From: CBDFGS01 sp965247255
Lineage (GTDB): Bacteria; Chloroflexota; Dehalococcoidia; Lucifugimonadales; CAUZJF01
Direction of reading: 5' to 3'
NCBI GenBank assembly: GCA_965247255.1
Contig: CBDFGS010000002.1
Coordinates: forward strand, 1 to 51,919
Length of the DNA stretch: 51,919 nucleotides
In this document: positions 32,254 to 40,692 of the stretch, in pieces
How the letters are laid out: each line of letters opens with the position of its first letter
Position numbering within the stretch: the stretch's first letter is position 1
Program-made: the position numbers and the translations under genes
Notes under the pieces: model-generated
Told to the model about the DNA's origin: nothing
Seen by the model: only the letters and a program-made list of their open reading frames with translations
Databases searched by the model: none

Positions 32254-33819
32254 TCACAGCCCGGCCCGGATGAAGTCCGCCACGCGCTCGCCAACGGCCA
32301 TAGCGGTGGCGTTAGTATTGGCGCGGATGCAGTCAGGCATTATGGACGCGTCGGCGACGCGGAGTCCATCGAGTCCGTGGACCTTTCCGTGCTGGTCGAC
32401 TACGGTCATCGAGTCCGATGTTGGGCCCATTTTGCACGTTCCCGAGACGTGATGACTGGTGGCGACGTCCCCGGACAGCCATTTATCCAGAGCGGCGTCC
32501 GTACGCAGGTCGGAATCTTTGGGGCTGGTGCGCTCCGCTATCAGGTCCCTCCACGGCCCTCGGGTGCCGAGGTCAAGGCTGATGTGGACCGCCTCTCGCA
32601 ACCGCGCGCGGTCGAAGGGCTCCGCCAAGTAGTTGTAGTCGAGTACGGGCTGCGCGTGGGGATCGGTCGAGCCGAGTGTAATCTCGCCCGAGCCCTCTGC
32701 CAGGTGTATGCAGCAGACCATGCTGAAGCCCATCGGACCGGCGCGCGAAATGAGGTAGCGGCCTTCGCGTGTGACACCGGAGAAGTGGTGGATAATCATG
32801 TCGTTGCGAAGGTCCGACCCTTCCGCGGTGTAACGCAGAGAGAGCTGCAGCCGAGGAGCGAGCTCGTCCTGTCGAAAGGTGTCGCCGGCCCTCCAGGTCA
32901 CGTGGACCTGGGGATGGTCCCTCAAGTTCTGGCCCACTCCCGGCATGTCGTGGACCACATCTACGCCGTGGCCGGCGAGATGCTGCGCAGGGCCGACGCC
33001 CGAGAGCATGAGCAAGTGGGGGGAGCCGATGGCGCCGGCGCTCATGACGATCTCGTCGCCATAGACCGAGAACATCTCGCCGCCGCTCTCCACGAGAACT
33101 CCGACGGCCCTCCGGCCATCCAGGAGCACGCGGTGGACGTGGCAGTCCGGCCGGATGGTCAGGTTCAGGCGGTGGCGGGCCTGGCTCAGGTATCCGAGCG
33201 AGGTGCTCCAGCGTATGCCGTCGACGTTGTTGAAGGGAGTCGGCCCGACCCCTGTGGAGTTGGGGTCGTTGTGGTCCGGGCAGTCGGCGTACCCGGCGGA
33301 CAGGCATGCATCGTAGAAGGCGGCCTGGTCGGGACTCCACTCCGATTCCTCGAACCGCCTAATCTTGATAGGCCCATCGCCGCCGTGGAAATCGCCTTGA
33401 AAGTCGGTGTCCGTCTCTATCTCGCGAAAGAAGGGCAGCAGCGCCTTGAACGACCATTCGCCGTTGTCGTCCCAATCCCACGCGTCGTAGTCGTCCGGCT
33501 CGCCTCGCAAGAATACCTGGGCGTTGACGGCGCTGGAGCCGCCGACCAGCTTCCCGCGCGGAACCAGCATGGACTCAGAACGATCTGTGGCACGGGCGAC
33601 GAAGGCCCAGTTATGCTTGCTCTCGGGGCCAAACGCCCTGGCCCAGAGGTCGCGGTCCCTACCGTAGCCGAACTTGATCTCCTCGGGAAGCGCGTCGATC
33701 TCGGGGTAGTCCGGCCCCGCCTCCAGCAAGAGCACCGACCGGCCCGCGTACTCCGACAGGCGAGCGGCGAGTATCGCGCCGGCTGACCCTGCCCCCACGA
33801 CGATGGTGTCGTATCTCAT
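32254..33819 (-). CDS. GMC family FAD-dependent oxidoreductase
   Basis: A 521-residue flavoenzyme of the glucose-methanol-choline family, probably an alcohol or choline-type dehydrogenase. V-V-G-A-G-S-A-G-A-I-L-A-A-R-L-S near residue 7 binds FAD; L-V-G-G-S-S-A-V-N-A and G-A-I-G-S-P-H-L-L-M-L-S-G-V-G-P are the two GMC signatures; the catalytic histidine is in S-H-H-V-S-G-T-C-K-M-G, with N in R-A-N-T-N-A-T-A. No signal peptide. The ATG at 33819 is preceded by GGAGAGA, and the homology begins there although the frame is open further upstream. Substrate unknown. Confidence 0.93.
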   Translation of the reverse strand: MRYDTIVVGAGSAGAILAARLSEYAGRSVLLLEAGPDYPEIDALPEEIKFGYGRDRDLWARAFGPESKHNWAFVARATDRSESMLVPRGKLVGGSSAVNAQVFLRGEPDDYDAWDWDDNGEWSFKALLPFFREIETDTDFQGDFHGGDGPIKIRRFEESEWSPDQAAFYDACLSAGYADCPDHNDPNSTGVGPTPFNNVDGIRWSTSLGYLSQARHRLNLTIRPDCHVHRVLLDGRRAVGVLVESGGEMFSVYGDEIVMSAGAIGSPHLLMLSGVGPAQHLAGHGVDVVHDMPGVGQNLRDHPQVHVTWRAGDTFRQDELAPRLQLSLRYTAEGSDLRNDMIIHHFSGVTREGRYLISRAGPMGFSMVCCIHLAEGSGEITLGSTDPHAQPVLDYNYLAEPFDRARLREAVHISLDLGTRGPWRDLIAERTSPKDSDLRTDAALDKWLSGDVATSHHVSGTCKMGPTSDSMTVVDQHGKVHGLDGLRVADASIMPDCIRANTNATAMAVGERVADFIRAGL

Positions 33820-34078
33820 TCTCTCCGCGGAGCGCTCCTTCGCCGGGTTGCTTCGATACCATATGCTATGGCCTGGGCGGCAACGAATTGTAACACGCGT
33901 GTTTCTTGGCATTCTCCAATGCCGGCCACAGGATATTGCGCTGCGGGTTTGCGGCCAAAGCTTAACTTGCGCTCCGCGGGAGCTAGTCAAGTGCATGGTT
34001 TCTGAAGACACGTCCATTCCCGCTACAATGTACGCGGTCACTACAGGTCCGTAAGCCACGACTCACGTGGGAGACAAC

Positions 34079-35923
34079 ATGGGTCTAGACGCGGTTACAC
34101 ATTCACCGGATGGCACTTCCAGGATTCCTGAGACGGAAGAAGATTGGCTTGACTGGGTCAGCCCTTCGGCGACTCGAAACCATACGCTGAACGACCCCCT
34201 GCTCGACTGGCTGAATCTCTACGGCGAGAGCCATGGCTTTGCGCACGACGACGACCTGGAAGGCTACGATCCGCGGACGGACTTCAGGCGGTTTGTCATG
34301 CGGAAGGGCGTAGACTTCGAGAACTCGGTTGTTCGGCATCTACAGAGTCTGGTCCCAGTACATACCATTCCGACGCGGCTAGAACGAAGCCGTGATCTAT
34401 CTGCCGCTCAGGAGACCTTTGACGCCATGAGAAGTGGCCAACCGGTCATAAGCCAAGGCGTGCTTCGCGACGCGGACAGCCGCACTTTCGGGTCGCCGGA
34501 CCTGCTCGTCCGAAGCGACGAGCTACACCGGCTCTTCCCCGGTTCCATCGACTCGGATAACGCCAGCCTCCCGGCGCCTGACCTTGGCGATAGTCCATGG
34601 CACTACCGAGTGGTCGACATCAAGTTCGCGACTCTCCATCTGTTTAGCAAGGGAGGCCTGCAGGAGACGCACGGCTCGACCTGGGCGTACATGGTGCAGG
34701 TTTACATCTACAATCGGGCGCTCGGACGACTTCAGGGATATCTGCCGCCAGACTCGTACCTTCTCGGGCGGGGCTGGCAACAAAAAGTGAGCGGGCAGAC
34801 CGACCGGGGGACGAATTGCATGGAGCGCCTGGGTGTCGTACCGATGGGCTATGTCTCTCGGACGAAAGGAACGCTCGCCGATGCCGTCGATGCCGCCTCC
34901 GTCTGGGTCCGCCGCGTTCGGACGGAAGGGACCTCCTGGGATGTGCTACCGGCCCCTTCCGTACCCGAGCTCATGCCCAACATGGGCAACACTTCCGACC
35001 AGCCCTGGCACCGCGCCAAGCAGCAAATAGGCGTGGAACTACAAGACCTGACATTGCTTTGGCAGGTCGCCATGAAAGGACGGGCGGCGGCGATCAGAGA
35101 GGGGGTCCAGCGTTGGTCCGACCCCAGGTGTACAGCCTCGATGGTGGGGGTGACCGGGCCAAAGCAGGCTCCCACACTGGATGCCATTTTGGAGATCAAC
35201 CGCCAAGAAGACGGACCTCCCGTCCGCCCTGCGGTAGTGCGCGCGGCCGAGACCGAGTGGCGAGAGACTCCAGCGCTTGAGTTCTACGTCGATTTCGAGA
35301 CGGTGAGCGACTTGGACGACGACTTCACCCACATTCCCGAGAAGGGCGGCCAGCCGTTGATATTCATGATCGGGTGCGGTCATGTTGAAAACGGCGAGTG
35401 GCAGTGGGAGTGTTTGATCACCGATTCGCTATCAGAAGCATCTGAGGCGAAGATTATCGACGATTGGTTTGCTCACATGGCCACGGTCAAGCAACGCATG
35501 GACCCGGGTAGGGATGAGGCAAACGTGTTCCACTGGTCGCACGCGGAGGTCTCATCCCTGGAGACCGCGTTTACGTCCGCGAAGAGGCGCCATCCGGAGA
35601 AGGATTGGGGCAATCCCAGATGGTTCGATTTCCTCGCGCGAGTGATGAAGGAGGAGCCGGTTGTCGTGCGAGGGGCGATGGGCTTCGGCCTAAAGGCCGT
35701 GGCGAAGGCGATGCACACCCTCCGCTATATAGAGACCGAGTGGGAGGCAGGTCCCACCGACGGTCTCGGCGCGATGGTTGGAGCGTGGTCGTGCGCGGCG
35801 GAGGCGGCGGAGCATGGGTGCATGCTGGCCGAGACCACACTGATGCAGGATATTGCCGTCTATAACGAAGTCGACTGTAAGGTGATCATGGAGATCGTAC
35901 ATTATCTTCGTGAGAATCGGTGA
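34079..35923 (+). CDS. RecB-like (PD-D/E-XK) plus DEDDy-type exonuclease fusion
   Basis: A 614-residue protein that appears to join two nuclease folds. The N-terminal half has the Cas4/RecB-like set: E81 in V-D-F-E-N-S-V, D141 in G-S-P-D-L-L-V, D180-x-K182 in V-V-D-I-K-F-A, and the Q-x3-Y motif Q207-V-Y-I-Y211. The C-terminal third has D405-F-E407-T and the late Y-N-E-V-D (Y595-x3-D599), as in RNase_H_2/DEDDy exonucleases. The layout recalls the TM0106-type family of unknown function. The ATG at 34079 follows GGGAG; a GTG at 34067 is an alternative. The methyltransferase gene begins at or just past its stop. A role in DNA repair or defence is possible but not shown. Confidence 0.75.
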   Translation: MGLDAVTHSPDGTSRIPETEEDWLDWVSPSATRNHTLNDPLLDWLNLYGESHGFAHDDDLEGYDPRTDFRRFVMRKGVDFENSVVRHLQSLVPVHTIPTRLERSRDLSAAQETFDAMRSGQPVISQGVLRDADSRTFGSPDLLVRSDELHRLFPGSIDSDNASLPAPDLGDSPWHYRVVDIKFATLHLFSKGGLQETHGSTWAYMVQVYIYNRALGRLQGYLPPDSYLLGRGWQQKVSGQTDRGTNCMERLGVVPMGYVSRTKGTLADAVDAASVWVRRVRTEGTSWDVLPAPSVPELMPNMGNTSDQPWHRAKQQIGVELQDLTLLWQVAMKGRAAAIREGVQRWSDPRCTASMVGVTGPKQAPTLDAILEINRQEDGPPVRPAVVRAAETEWRETPALEFYVDFETVSDLDDDFTHIPEKGGQPLIFMIGCGHVENGEWQWECLITDSLSEASEAKIIDDWFAHMATVKQRMDPGRDEANVFHWSHAEVSSLETAFTSAKRRHPEKDWGNPRWFDFLARVMKEEPVVVRGAMGFGLKAVAKAMHTLRYIETEWEAGPTDGLGAMVGAWSCAAEAAEHGCMLAETTLMQDIAVYNEVDCKVIMEIVHYLRENR

Positions 35924-35936
35924 GGGGTCGCCGATT

Positions 35937-36704
35937 ATGGAAAGAGGGTCGAGAGAGACGAACTCGGTGTCAAAGAGATGGGACAGGGAGTACCGTCTGG
36001 GCCGGTATCGCTCTGAGCCACCTGTCCCGTTCGTCGGTCGAATTCTCAAGGTACTTGAGAAGCGTCTCGAGATCCGCGAAGGCAGGGGGCTCTATGTCGG
36101 ATGCGGGAACGGGAGGAACTTCCTCCCTTTGCTCGACGCCGGTCTCGATCTGCTGGGCTTGGATGTTTCCGTAGAGGCACTCAGCCAGCTCAAGTCAGCT
36201 CGTCCTGACCTGGCGCCTCGCTTAATTCACGCGGGCTTCAGTGAATTCGAATCGGAGGCCCATTTCGACTATCTTGTCGCTATCCAGGTGTTTCAGCATG
36301 GCACCGCGGGAGCGGTCAGGTCGATGTTCGCCAGGGCGGCGAGCGTATTGAAGGACGGCGGTCTGCTCTTTGTCCGCGTCAACTCTGCCTCAACCGAGGT
36401 CTACTATCGCCATCAAATCATCGAGACGGCTGATAACGGCGGATTCACCGTCAGGTATGATGAAGGCCCTAACGCCGGTCTTGCCATTCATTTTCTTTCG
36501 CGTGAAGAGCTGAAGGCCATCGTAGGTCCGCGGTTCACTGCCGTCGCGCCCGTTACGGAACAGGTCACGCCGAGAGGCCCCGAAGAAAGGCTCTTGGGCG
36601 CAGTGGGAGGGTGTGTGGGTGAAAGCCGGGGCGCAGGACGATCGTGCGGCGTGAGCCCCGTTTCCCCGAAGTCCATGTTAGTCAGGGGAGTTGGCCACCC
36701 GTGA
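35937..36704 (+). CDS. SAM-dependent methyltransferase (class I)
   Basis: A 255-residue methyltransferase with the class I fold: R-G-L-Y-V-G-C-G-N-G-R-N (motif I, SAM binding), L-G-L-D-V-S-V-E-A-L-S (motif II), F-D-Y-L-V-A-I-Q-V-F-Q-H-G and A-A-S-V-L-K-D-G-G-L-L-F-V-R-V-N. The substrate is unknown. The start could be GTG at 35910, overlapping the nuclease gene by 14 bases, or ATG at 35937 with AGGGG ahead; I chose the ATG. The last 40 residues or so are Gly/Ser/Arg rich and unlike the core. Probably co-transcribed with the nuclease. Confidence 0.85.
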   Translation: MERGSRETNSVSKRWDREYRLGRYRSEPPVPFVGRILKVLEKRLEIREGRGLYVGCGNGRNFLPLLDAGLDLLGLDVSVEALSQLKSARPDLAPRLIHAGFSEFESEAHFDYLVAIQVFQHGTAGAVRSMFARAASVLKDGGLLFVRVNSASTEVYYRHQIIETADNGGFTVRYDEGPNAGLAIHFLSREELKAIVGPRFTAVAPVTEQVTPRGPEERLLGAVGGCVGESRGAGRSCGVSPVSPKSMLVRGVGHP

Positions 36705-36747
36705 TGATGGGGTCAAATACATCTGCTGACAAAGGAAACCCCTGAGG

Positions 36748-37968
36748 ATGGGCAGTCGGAAGACACGAGACCGACCCGATAAAGACCTCTCGCGGGTGCT
36801 AGCCAGAAAGAATGCGCAGCTGGCTGCGCTAAATGAGGCCAACTTGCTACTGTCGGAGGAACGGCTGGTCTCTTCTGTTCTGCAGCGAGTGGTTGATATC
36901 AGCCGCGAACTATCCGGAGCACGCTACGCGGCTCTAGGTGTGTTAGACGAGACTGGTCGGCTCAAGACATTTCTGACCTCTGGAATTGACGAGGCGGCCC
37001 GCGAGGCCATCAGTGAGCTGCCGTCCGGTCGAGGCCTACTTGGGTTGATGATGGAGCGCGTCGAGCCACTTCGGGCGGACAACATATCAAAGCATCCCAA
37101 GTCGGTAGGGTTCCCATCCGGACATCCGGACATGACCAGCTTTCTCGGCGTCCCAATTCGATACAAAGGGAGAGCGGTAGGCAGTCTTTACCTCACAGAT
37201 AAAGACGGCGACTCGCCCTTTGACCAGGATGACGAAGAAATCGTCCGTCTATTCTCAAACCAAGCTGCCGTCGCCATCCAAAACGCTCAATTGAACGAAC
37301 AGGTCCAAGCGCTGGCAGTCGAAACAGAGAGGACCCGCATCTCCAGGGAGATGCACGATGGACTTGCACAGATCCTTGGCTACATCAACACAAAGACGCA
37401 GGCTATTGAAGAGTTTCTTGTAAAAAAGGATCTCCAGTCCGTTGAGGACCATCTCAAAGAAATGAGCGAGTCGGCTCGGCAGGCCTACCGAGAGGTCAGG
37501 GAGGGAATCCTGGCGCTGCGGACCCAGCTCGGATCTGAGCGTGGCCTTTCAGATGCCCTGAATGAGTTCATTTCGGAATTCCAGCACCAACTGGGACGGT
37601 CGACGACCGTACTCCGTGAAATACCCGAAGTCTTGAACCTAACTCCGCTCCAAGAGGTGCAGGTCCTTCGGATTGTGCAAGAGGCCCTTACCAATGCCCG
37701 AAAACACGCCCGGGCGAAGACGGTATGGGTCACTCTCGTACAACGGGATGAAGGTCTGGAAATTGAAGTAAGAGACGACGGCCTGGGCTTCAACCCACTA
37801 GCTGTCAGGAGGGGCGAGTGGCCCCACTTAGGGCTTCAGACTATGCAGGAACGCGCCGAGGCAGTCGGCGGAACCTTTGAGATCGAGAGTCACCCGGACC
37901 AAGGGACCAAGGTCCGAGTATCGATAGCGCATCCACCAAGCGTCCGTTCCAACCGAGGTGAGCAGTGA
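36748..37968 (+). CDS. GAF-domain sensor histidine kinase (NarL-type partner)
   Basis: A 406-residue soluble kinase. A short coiled coil (10-38) precedes a GAF domain (about 40-185, with T-S-F-L-G-V-P-I-R-Y-K-G and N-Q-A-A-V-A-I-Q-N-A), then HisKA_3 with the phospho-acceptor H203 in R-E-M-H-D-G-L-A-Q, and an HATPase domain with E-A-L-T-N-A-R-K-H (N-box), D-D-G-L-G-F (G1) and G-L-Q-T-M-Q-E-R-A. No membrane helices, so it senses a cytoplasmic or small-molecule cue such as redox state or a gas. Its stop overlaps the start of the regulator gene (GTGA). Confidence 0.95.
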   Translation: MGSRKTRDRPDKDLSRVLARKNAQLAALNEANLLLSEERLVSSVLQRVVDISRELSGARYAALGVLDETGRLKTFLTSGIDEAAREAISELPSGRGLLGLMMERVEPLRADNISKHPKSVGFPSGHPDMTSFLGVPIRYKGRAVGSLYLTDKDGDSPFDQDDEEIVRLFSNQAAVAIQNAQLNEQVQALAVETERTRISREMHDGLAQILGYINTKTQAIEEFLVKKDLQSVEDHLKEMSESARQAYREVREGILALRTQLGSERGLSDALNEFISEFQHQLGRSTTVLREIPEVLNLTPLQEVQVLRIVQEALTNARKHARAKTVWVTLVQRDEGLEIEVRDDGLGFNPLAVRRGEWPHLGLQTMQERAEAVGGTFEIESHPDQGTKVRVSIAHPPSVRSNRGEQ

Positions 37969-38606
37969 AGGTTATGCTGGTTGATGACCAGCCGCTGATG
38001 CGCAACGGGGTCGCCAGCCTGTTGCGCGCACACGGCCATGAAGTGGTAGCGGAGGCGAATGATGGCCGCGAGGCCTTTGGATTAGTCGACGGGTCGTCTC
38101 CTGATCTAATCCTCATGGATATCCAAATGCCGGGCATGGGTGGTCTTGAGGCTACTCGTCTCATCAAGGCGCAGCATCCCGACACGAAGATCGTCATGCT
38201 GACGGTTTCCGACGATGAGAACGACCTTTTCGAGGCGGTCAAAAGCGGCGCGCATGGCTATCTTCTGAAAGACCTTGAAGCGCCACAGTTCTTCGAGGCT
38301 CTGGATGCGATCGACCGCGGCGAGGCCATAATACCAACCCGCCTAGCTGGAAACCTGTTAACGGAATTCCGATCGAAGAGCCAGGAGGCCGACAAAGCTG
38401 AACCGGGCGACTCCTTGAGTCCGAGGGAGCGGGAAGTCCTGGACCTAGTGTCTCAAGGTCTGACGAACAAGGAGGTAGCTGGGAGACTTTATATTAGCGG
38501 GAATACCGTTAAGTACCACATGAAGAATATCCTGGACAAGCTCCACCTACAGAACCGGTCCCAGGTCATAGCCTGGGCAGCTCGCCGTGGCAAAAACCTG
38601 AGTTAA
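37965..38606 (+). CDS. NarL/LuxR-family response regulator
   Basis: A 213-residue regulator with a receiver domain (D-D at residues 6-7, phospho-acceptor D52 in L-I-L-M-D-I-Q-M-P-G, K-D-L-E near 100) and a C-terminal LuxR-type helix-turn-helix (S-P-R-E-R-E-V-L-D-L-V, then N-K-E-V-A-G-R-L-Y-I-S-x-N-T-V-K-Y-H). GTG at 37965 overlaps the kinase stop. A terminator follows, and the cupredoxin/DoxX set lies directly downstream on the same strand, making it a candidate target. Confidence 0.95.
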   Translation: MKVMLVDDQPLMRNGVASLLRAHGHEVVAEANDGREAFGLVDGSSPDLILMDIQMPGMGGLEATRLIKAQHPDTKIVMLTVSDDENDLFEAVKSGAHGYLLKDLEAPQFFEALDAIDRGEAIIPTRLAGNLLTEFRSKSQEADKAEPGDSLSPREREVLDLVSQGLTNKEVAGRLYISGNTVKYHMKNILDKLHLQNRSQVIAWAARRGKNLS

Positions 38607-38629
38607 CGGTCCAAGAAACCTACCCGACA

Positions 38630-38646
38630 GGGTAGGCAGCCTACCC
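38630..38646. repeat. Small hairpin ahead of the terminator
   Basis: GGGTAG, GCAGC, CTACCC: 6-bp stem. A competing pairing, TACCC/GGGTA (38621-38634), overlaps it, so the two hairpins are mutually exclusive. Possibly just part of the terminator region. Confidence 0.4.
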
Positions 38647-38650
38647 CGAA

Positions 38651-38675
38651 GGGCAGCCAATTGGCTGCCCTTTTT
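38651..38675 (+). terminator. Intrinsic terminator after the two-component genes
   Basis: GGGCAGCCAA/TTGGCTGCCC is a perfect 10-bp inverted repeat followed by TTTTT. It lies 45 bp after the regulator stop and separates the two-component operon from the cupredoxin set. Confidence 0.85.
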
Positions 38676-38776
38676 GTATTCCATTCCTACCCCGTAACTA
38701 TCCTTCCGGGTGAAGTCGGCACGGGAGTCCAAAGAGTCTAATGAGTATAGAAGTCAAACCACAAAGGAGGGCACTG

Positions 38777-39364
38777 ATGAAAACACAAGAGACTCGCAAG
38801 AGCATTTGGAAGGTCGCAGGTACGGCGGTGGTCATTCTGGCAGTCACGACGGCAATTAGCGTGGCAGCCTACGGGACCCTCATTGACGACGACCCGCTTC
38901 ACGAAGAGGGCAACGGTCATGGACAGCATCAAGTGGCCGAAGAGCACGAAGCCGACCACCATGACGCGGCGGTCGCCGACGAGCATGAGGTCCGCGAAAA
39001 TGGGGTTCTGGAAATCACGCTAAACGCCGTTGAGGGCAGGCCCTGGCGGTTTGAGCCCGCAGTGTTGGAGGCCCGGGTCGGGCAGCGCGTGAAGCTCACC
39101 TTGGTCAACGAAGGCCGGTTCGAGCACGACGTGGAGATCCCATCGGTGCCATCGGCGGCCATCAAGGCCACCGGTGGTGTCGAACACCATGAACGCCTTG
39201 GCGGCGGACATCACGATGAAGGAGTCATCGCAGCCCATGCAGAGCCAGGCACGACCGCTACAGTGACTTTCACGCTGACCGAGGCTGGTGAATACGAGTT
39301 TAGCTGCACCATTCCGGGACATAAGGAAGCTGGCATGGTCGGCAAACTGGTAGTGGTCGACTAG
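38777..39364 (+). CDS. Membrane-anchored, histidine-rich cupredoxin
   Basis: A 195-residue blue-copper-type protein. Residues 10-33 form an N-terminal membrane anchor; residues 41-70 are strikingly rich in His/Glu/Asp (H-G-Q-H, E-H-E-A-D-H-H-D, D-E-H-E), a likely metal-collecting tail. The cupredoxin core has ligands His in F-E-H-D-V-E-I-P and the C-terminal C-x4-H-x4-M set in S-C-T-I-P-G-H-K-E-A-G-M. A second His cluster (E-H-H-E-R, G-H-H-D-E-G) sits inside the domain. The ATG at 38777 is 6 nt after AAAGGAGG; an ATG at 38741 lacks such a site. Electron transfer or copper handling outside the membrane is likely. Confidence 0.88.
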   Translation: MKTQETRKSIWKVAGTAVVILAVTTAISVAAYGTLIDDDPLHEEGNGHGQHQVAEEHEADHHDAAVADEHEVRENGVLEITLNAVEGRPWRFEPAVLEARVGQRVKLTLVNEGRFEHDVEIPSVPSAAIKATGGVEHHERLGGGHHDEGVIAAHAEPGTTATVTFTLTEAGEYEFSCTIPGHKEAGMVGKLVVVD

Positions 39365-39406
39365 AGACCCGAACCAAACGGCCGAGAGCACGAAAAGGAG
39401 GCTCCA

Positions 39407-39700
39407 ATGGATTACTCGATGACTGGATTGGCTTTTGAAGGACTAGCTTTGGCACTACTCAGGGGACTGGCATATGGGTTGATCACGCTAGTACTTCTCT
39501 GGGCCGCCATTGAGATCGCGCGGTGGGGATTCAGAGCGCTGAAGCGACGGCTGACTGGGAGACGGCCCGCGGCCGAACATTCGAGCATAAGCCTGCGGCT
39601 GGTGGGGACTAGGGGAATCGAATCGGCGAGCGGCTTGGTGCCGCGTCTAGATTCGAGGTCGAACGACTCTAAGGATATGAGCCTAAAGGAGGCTGCATGA
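39407..39700 (+). CDS. Small single-helix membrane protein
   Basis: A 97-residue protein with one long hydrophobic stretch (about 7-36), a basic region (R-A-L-K-R-R-L-T-G-R-R) and a polar tail. I do not recognise it. AAAAGGAGGCTCCA precedes the ATG, and its stop overlaps the start of the DoxX-like gene (ATGA at 39697-39700), so it is a real member of this operon. It could be a small subunit or assembly factor for its neighbours. Confidence 0.75.
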   Translation: MDYSMTGLAFEGLALALLRGLAYGLITLVLLWAAIEIARWGFRALKRRLTGRRPAAEHSSISLRLVGTRGIESASGLVPRLDSRSNDSKDMSLKEAA

Positions 39701-40290
39701 TGACCACCATGATTAGACCCGACCTGAAGGTTCGAAATAGTCCCGAGAAACGATTGTTCGCCAACGAGGCCTTCCCAGCTGCTGGCTCGGCGGAGCGACA
39801 CGAGCGTGACACCACAGCCTACTTCTGGGCAGCGCTGAGATTAGGGATGGGCTGGATTTTCCTCTGGGCCTTTCTCGACAAGGTCTTCGGTCTCGGCTTC
39901 GCCACCGAAGCCGGTAAGGGCTGGATTGATGGGGGATCACCGACGTTCGGCTTCCTCAAGTTCGGCACGACCGGTCCGTTCGCAGAGTTCTACTCGAGCA
40001 TCGCCGGAACCTTGGTGGTCGATTGGCTGTTCATGCTAGGCATACTCGCAATCGGCCTGCCACTGATACTCGGCATAGGCGTCAGAATCGCAGCATCAAT
40101 CGGTGTGGTCATGTTGATGATGATGTACTCGGCGTTGCTCCTACCGGAACACAACCCAGTACTGGATGACCACATCATCTACGCCGTGATAATGCTTGGG
40201 CTGGCGGTAGTCAACCCAGGCTACCATCTGGGTCTCGGCAGATGGTGGGGCAGGACGAGGTTGGTCAACAGGTTCCCGATTCTGGAGTAG
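39697..40290 (+). CDS. DoxX/DoxD-like membrane protein
   Basis: A 197-residue protein with four membrane helices (about 43-62, 103-123, 128-148 and 157-175) and the DoxX-family start R-L-G-M-G-W-I-F-L-W-A-F-L-D-K-V-F-G-L-G-F. Relatives include the DoxD subunit of thiosulfate:quinone oxidoreductase and many uncharacterised proteins. The loop G-W-I-D-G-G-S-P-T-x-G-F-L matches the DoxD type. AAAGGAGG precedes the ATG. Together with two cupredoxins this suggests a membrane redox unit feeding electrons to or from quinone, but that is inference. Confidence 0.85.
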   Translation: MMTTMIRPDLKVRNSPEKRLFANEAFPAAGSAERHERDTTAYFWAALRLGMGWIFLWAFLDKVFGLGFATEAGKGWIDGGSPTFGFLKFGTTGPFAEFYSSIAGTLVVDWLFMLGILAIGLPLILGIGVRIAASIGVVMLMMMYSALLLPEHNPVLDDHIIYAVIMLGLAVVNPGYHLGLGRWWGRTRLVNRFPILE

Positions 40291-40308
40291 GACGGAACGG
40301 AGTCTGTG

Positions 40309-40692
40309 ATGGAGAAACCCATGCCGCATAGGCACCATTCAAACTCAGACAAATCGGCACTGGTCGTCTATTACGACCCCGCTGCTCGGGGGTACCTCGA
40401 GGCACTGGTCCGCAATCAGGGTATTCAGGTCCAGTGTGTGGCTGGCCGGGAAGCGGACGCTACAGCGTTCATCCAGCGACACCCCGTCAAGCTGGTCGTG
40501 ATCGATTCGGACTCGCCGGACATCTCCATCAACCAGGCAGTCCGACAGATCGGTCGTTTGCTTCCATACTCCCTGGTGTTCGCTGTGCATCAGCGGTCTA
40601 AGGCGACCGTCTACCAGGCGGGCCGTCTGGTGGGACAGGTAGATAACTCACGCATCACTCATTTCGCAAACACGTTTGAGGAGTCGACATGA
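40309..40692 (+). CDS. Receiver-like (degenerate response-regulator) protein
   Basis: A 127-residue alpha/beta protein whose strand pattern resembles a response-regulator receiver: S-A-L-V-V-Y-Y-D-P, then L-V-V-I-D-S-D-S-P-D in the position of the phospho-acceptor, then Y-S-L-V-F-A-V-H. The paired acidic residues after the first strand and the conserved late Lys are not clear, so phosphorylation is doubtful. ATG at 40309 lies close behind GGAG; a GTG at 40306 is adjacent. The stop overlaps the next gene (ATGA at 40689). A cytoplasmic control element within a redox operon is unusual. Confidence 0.6.
   Translation: MEKPMPHRHHSNSDKSALVVYYDPAARGYLEALVRNQGIQVQCVAGREADATAFIQRHPVKLVVIDSDSPDISINQAVRQIGRLLPYSLVFAVHQRSKATVYQAGRLVGQVDNSRITHFANTFEEST

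Noticed and set aside
32377..33786. 469-codon plus-strand frame opposite the GMC oxidoreductase
   Set aside because: Antisense shadow of a clearly assigned enzyme gene; composition is not protein-like.
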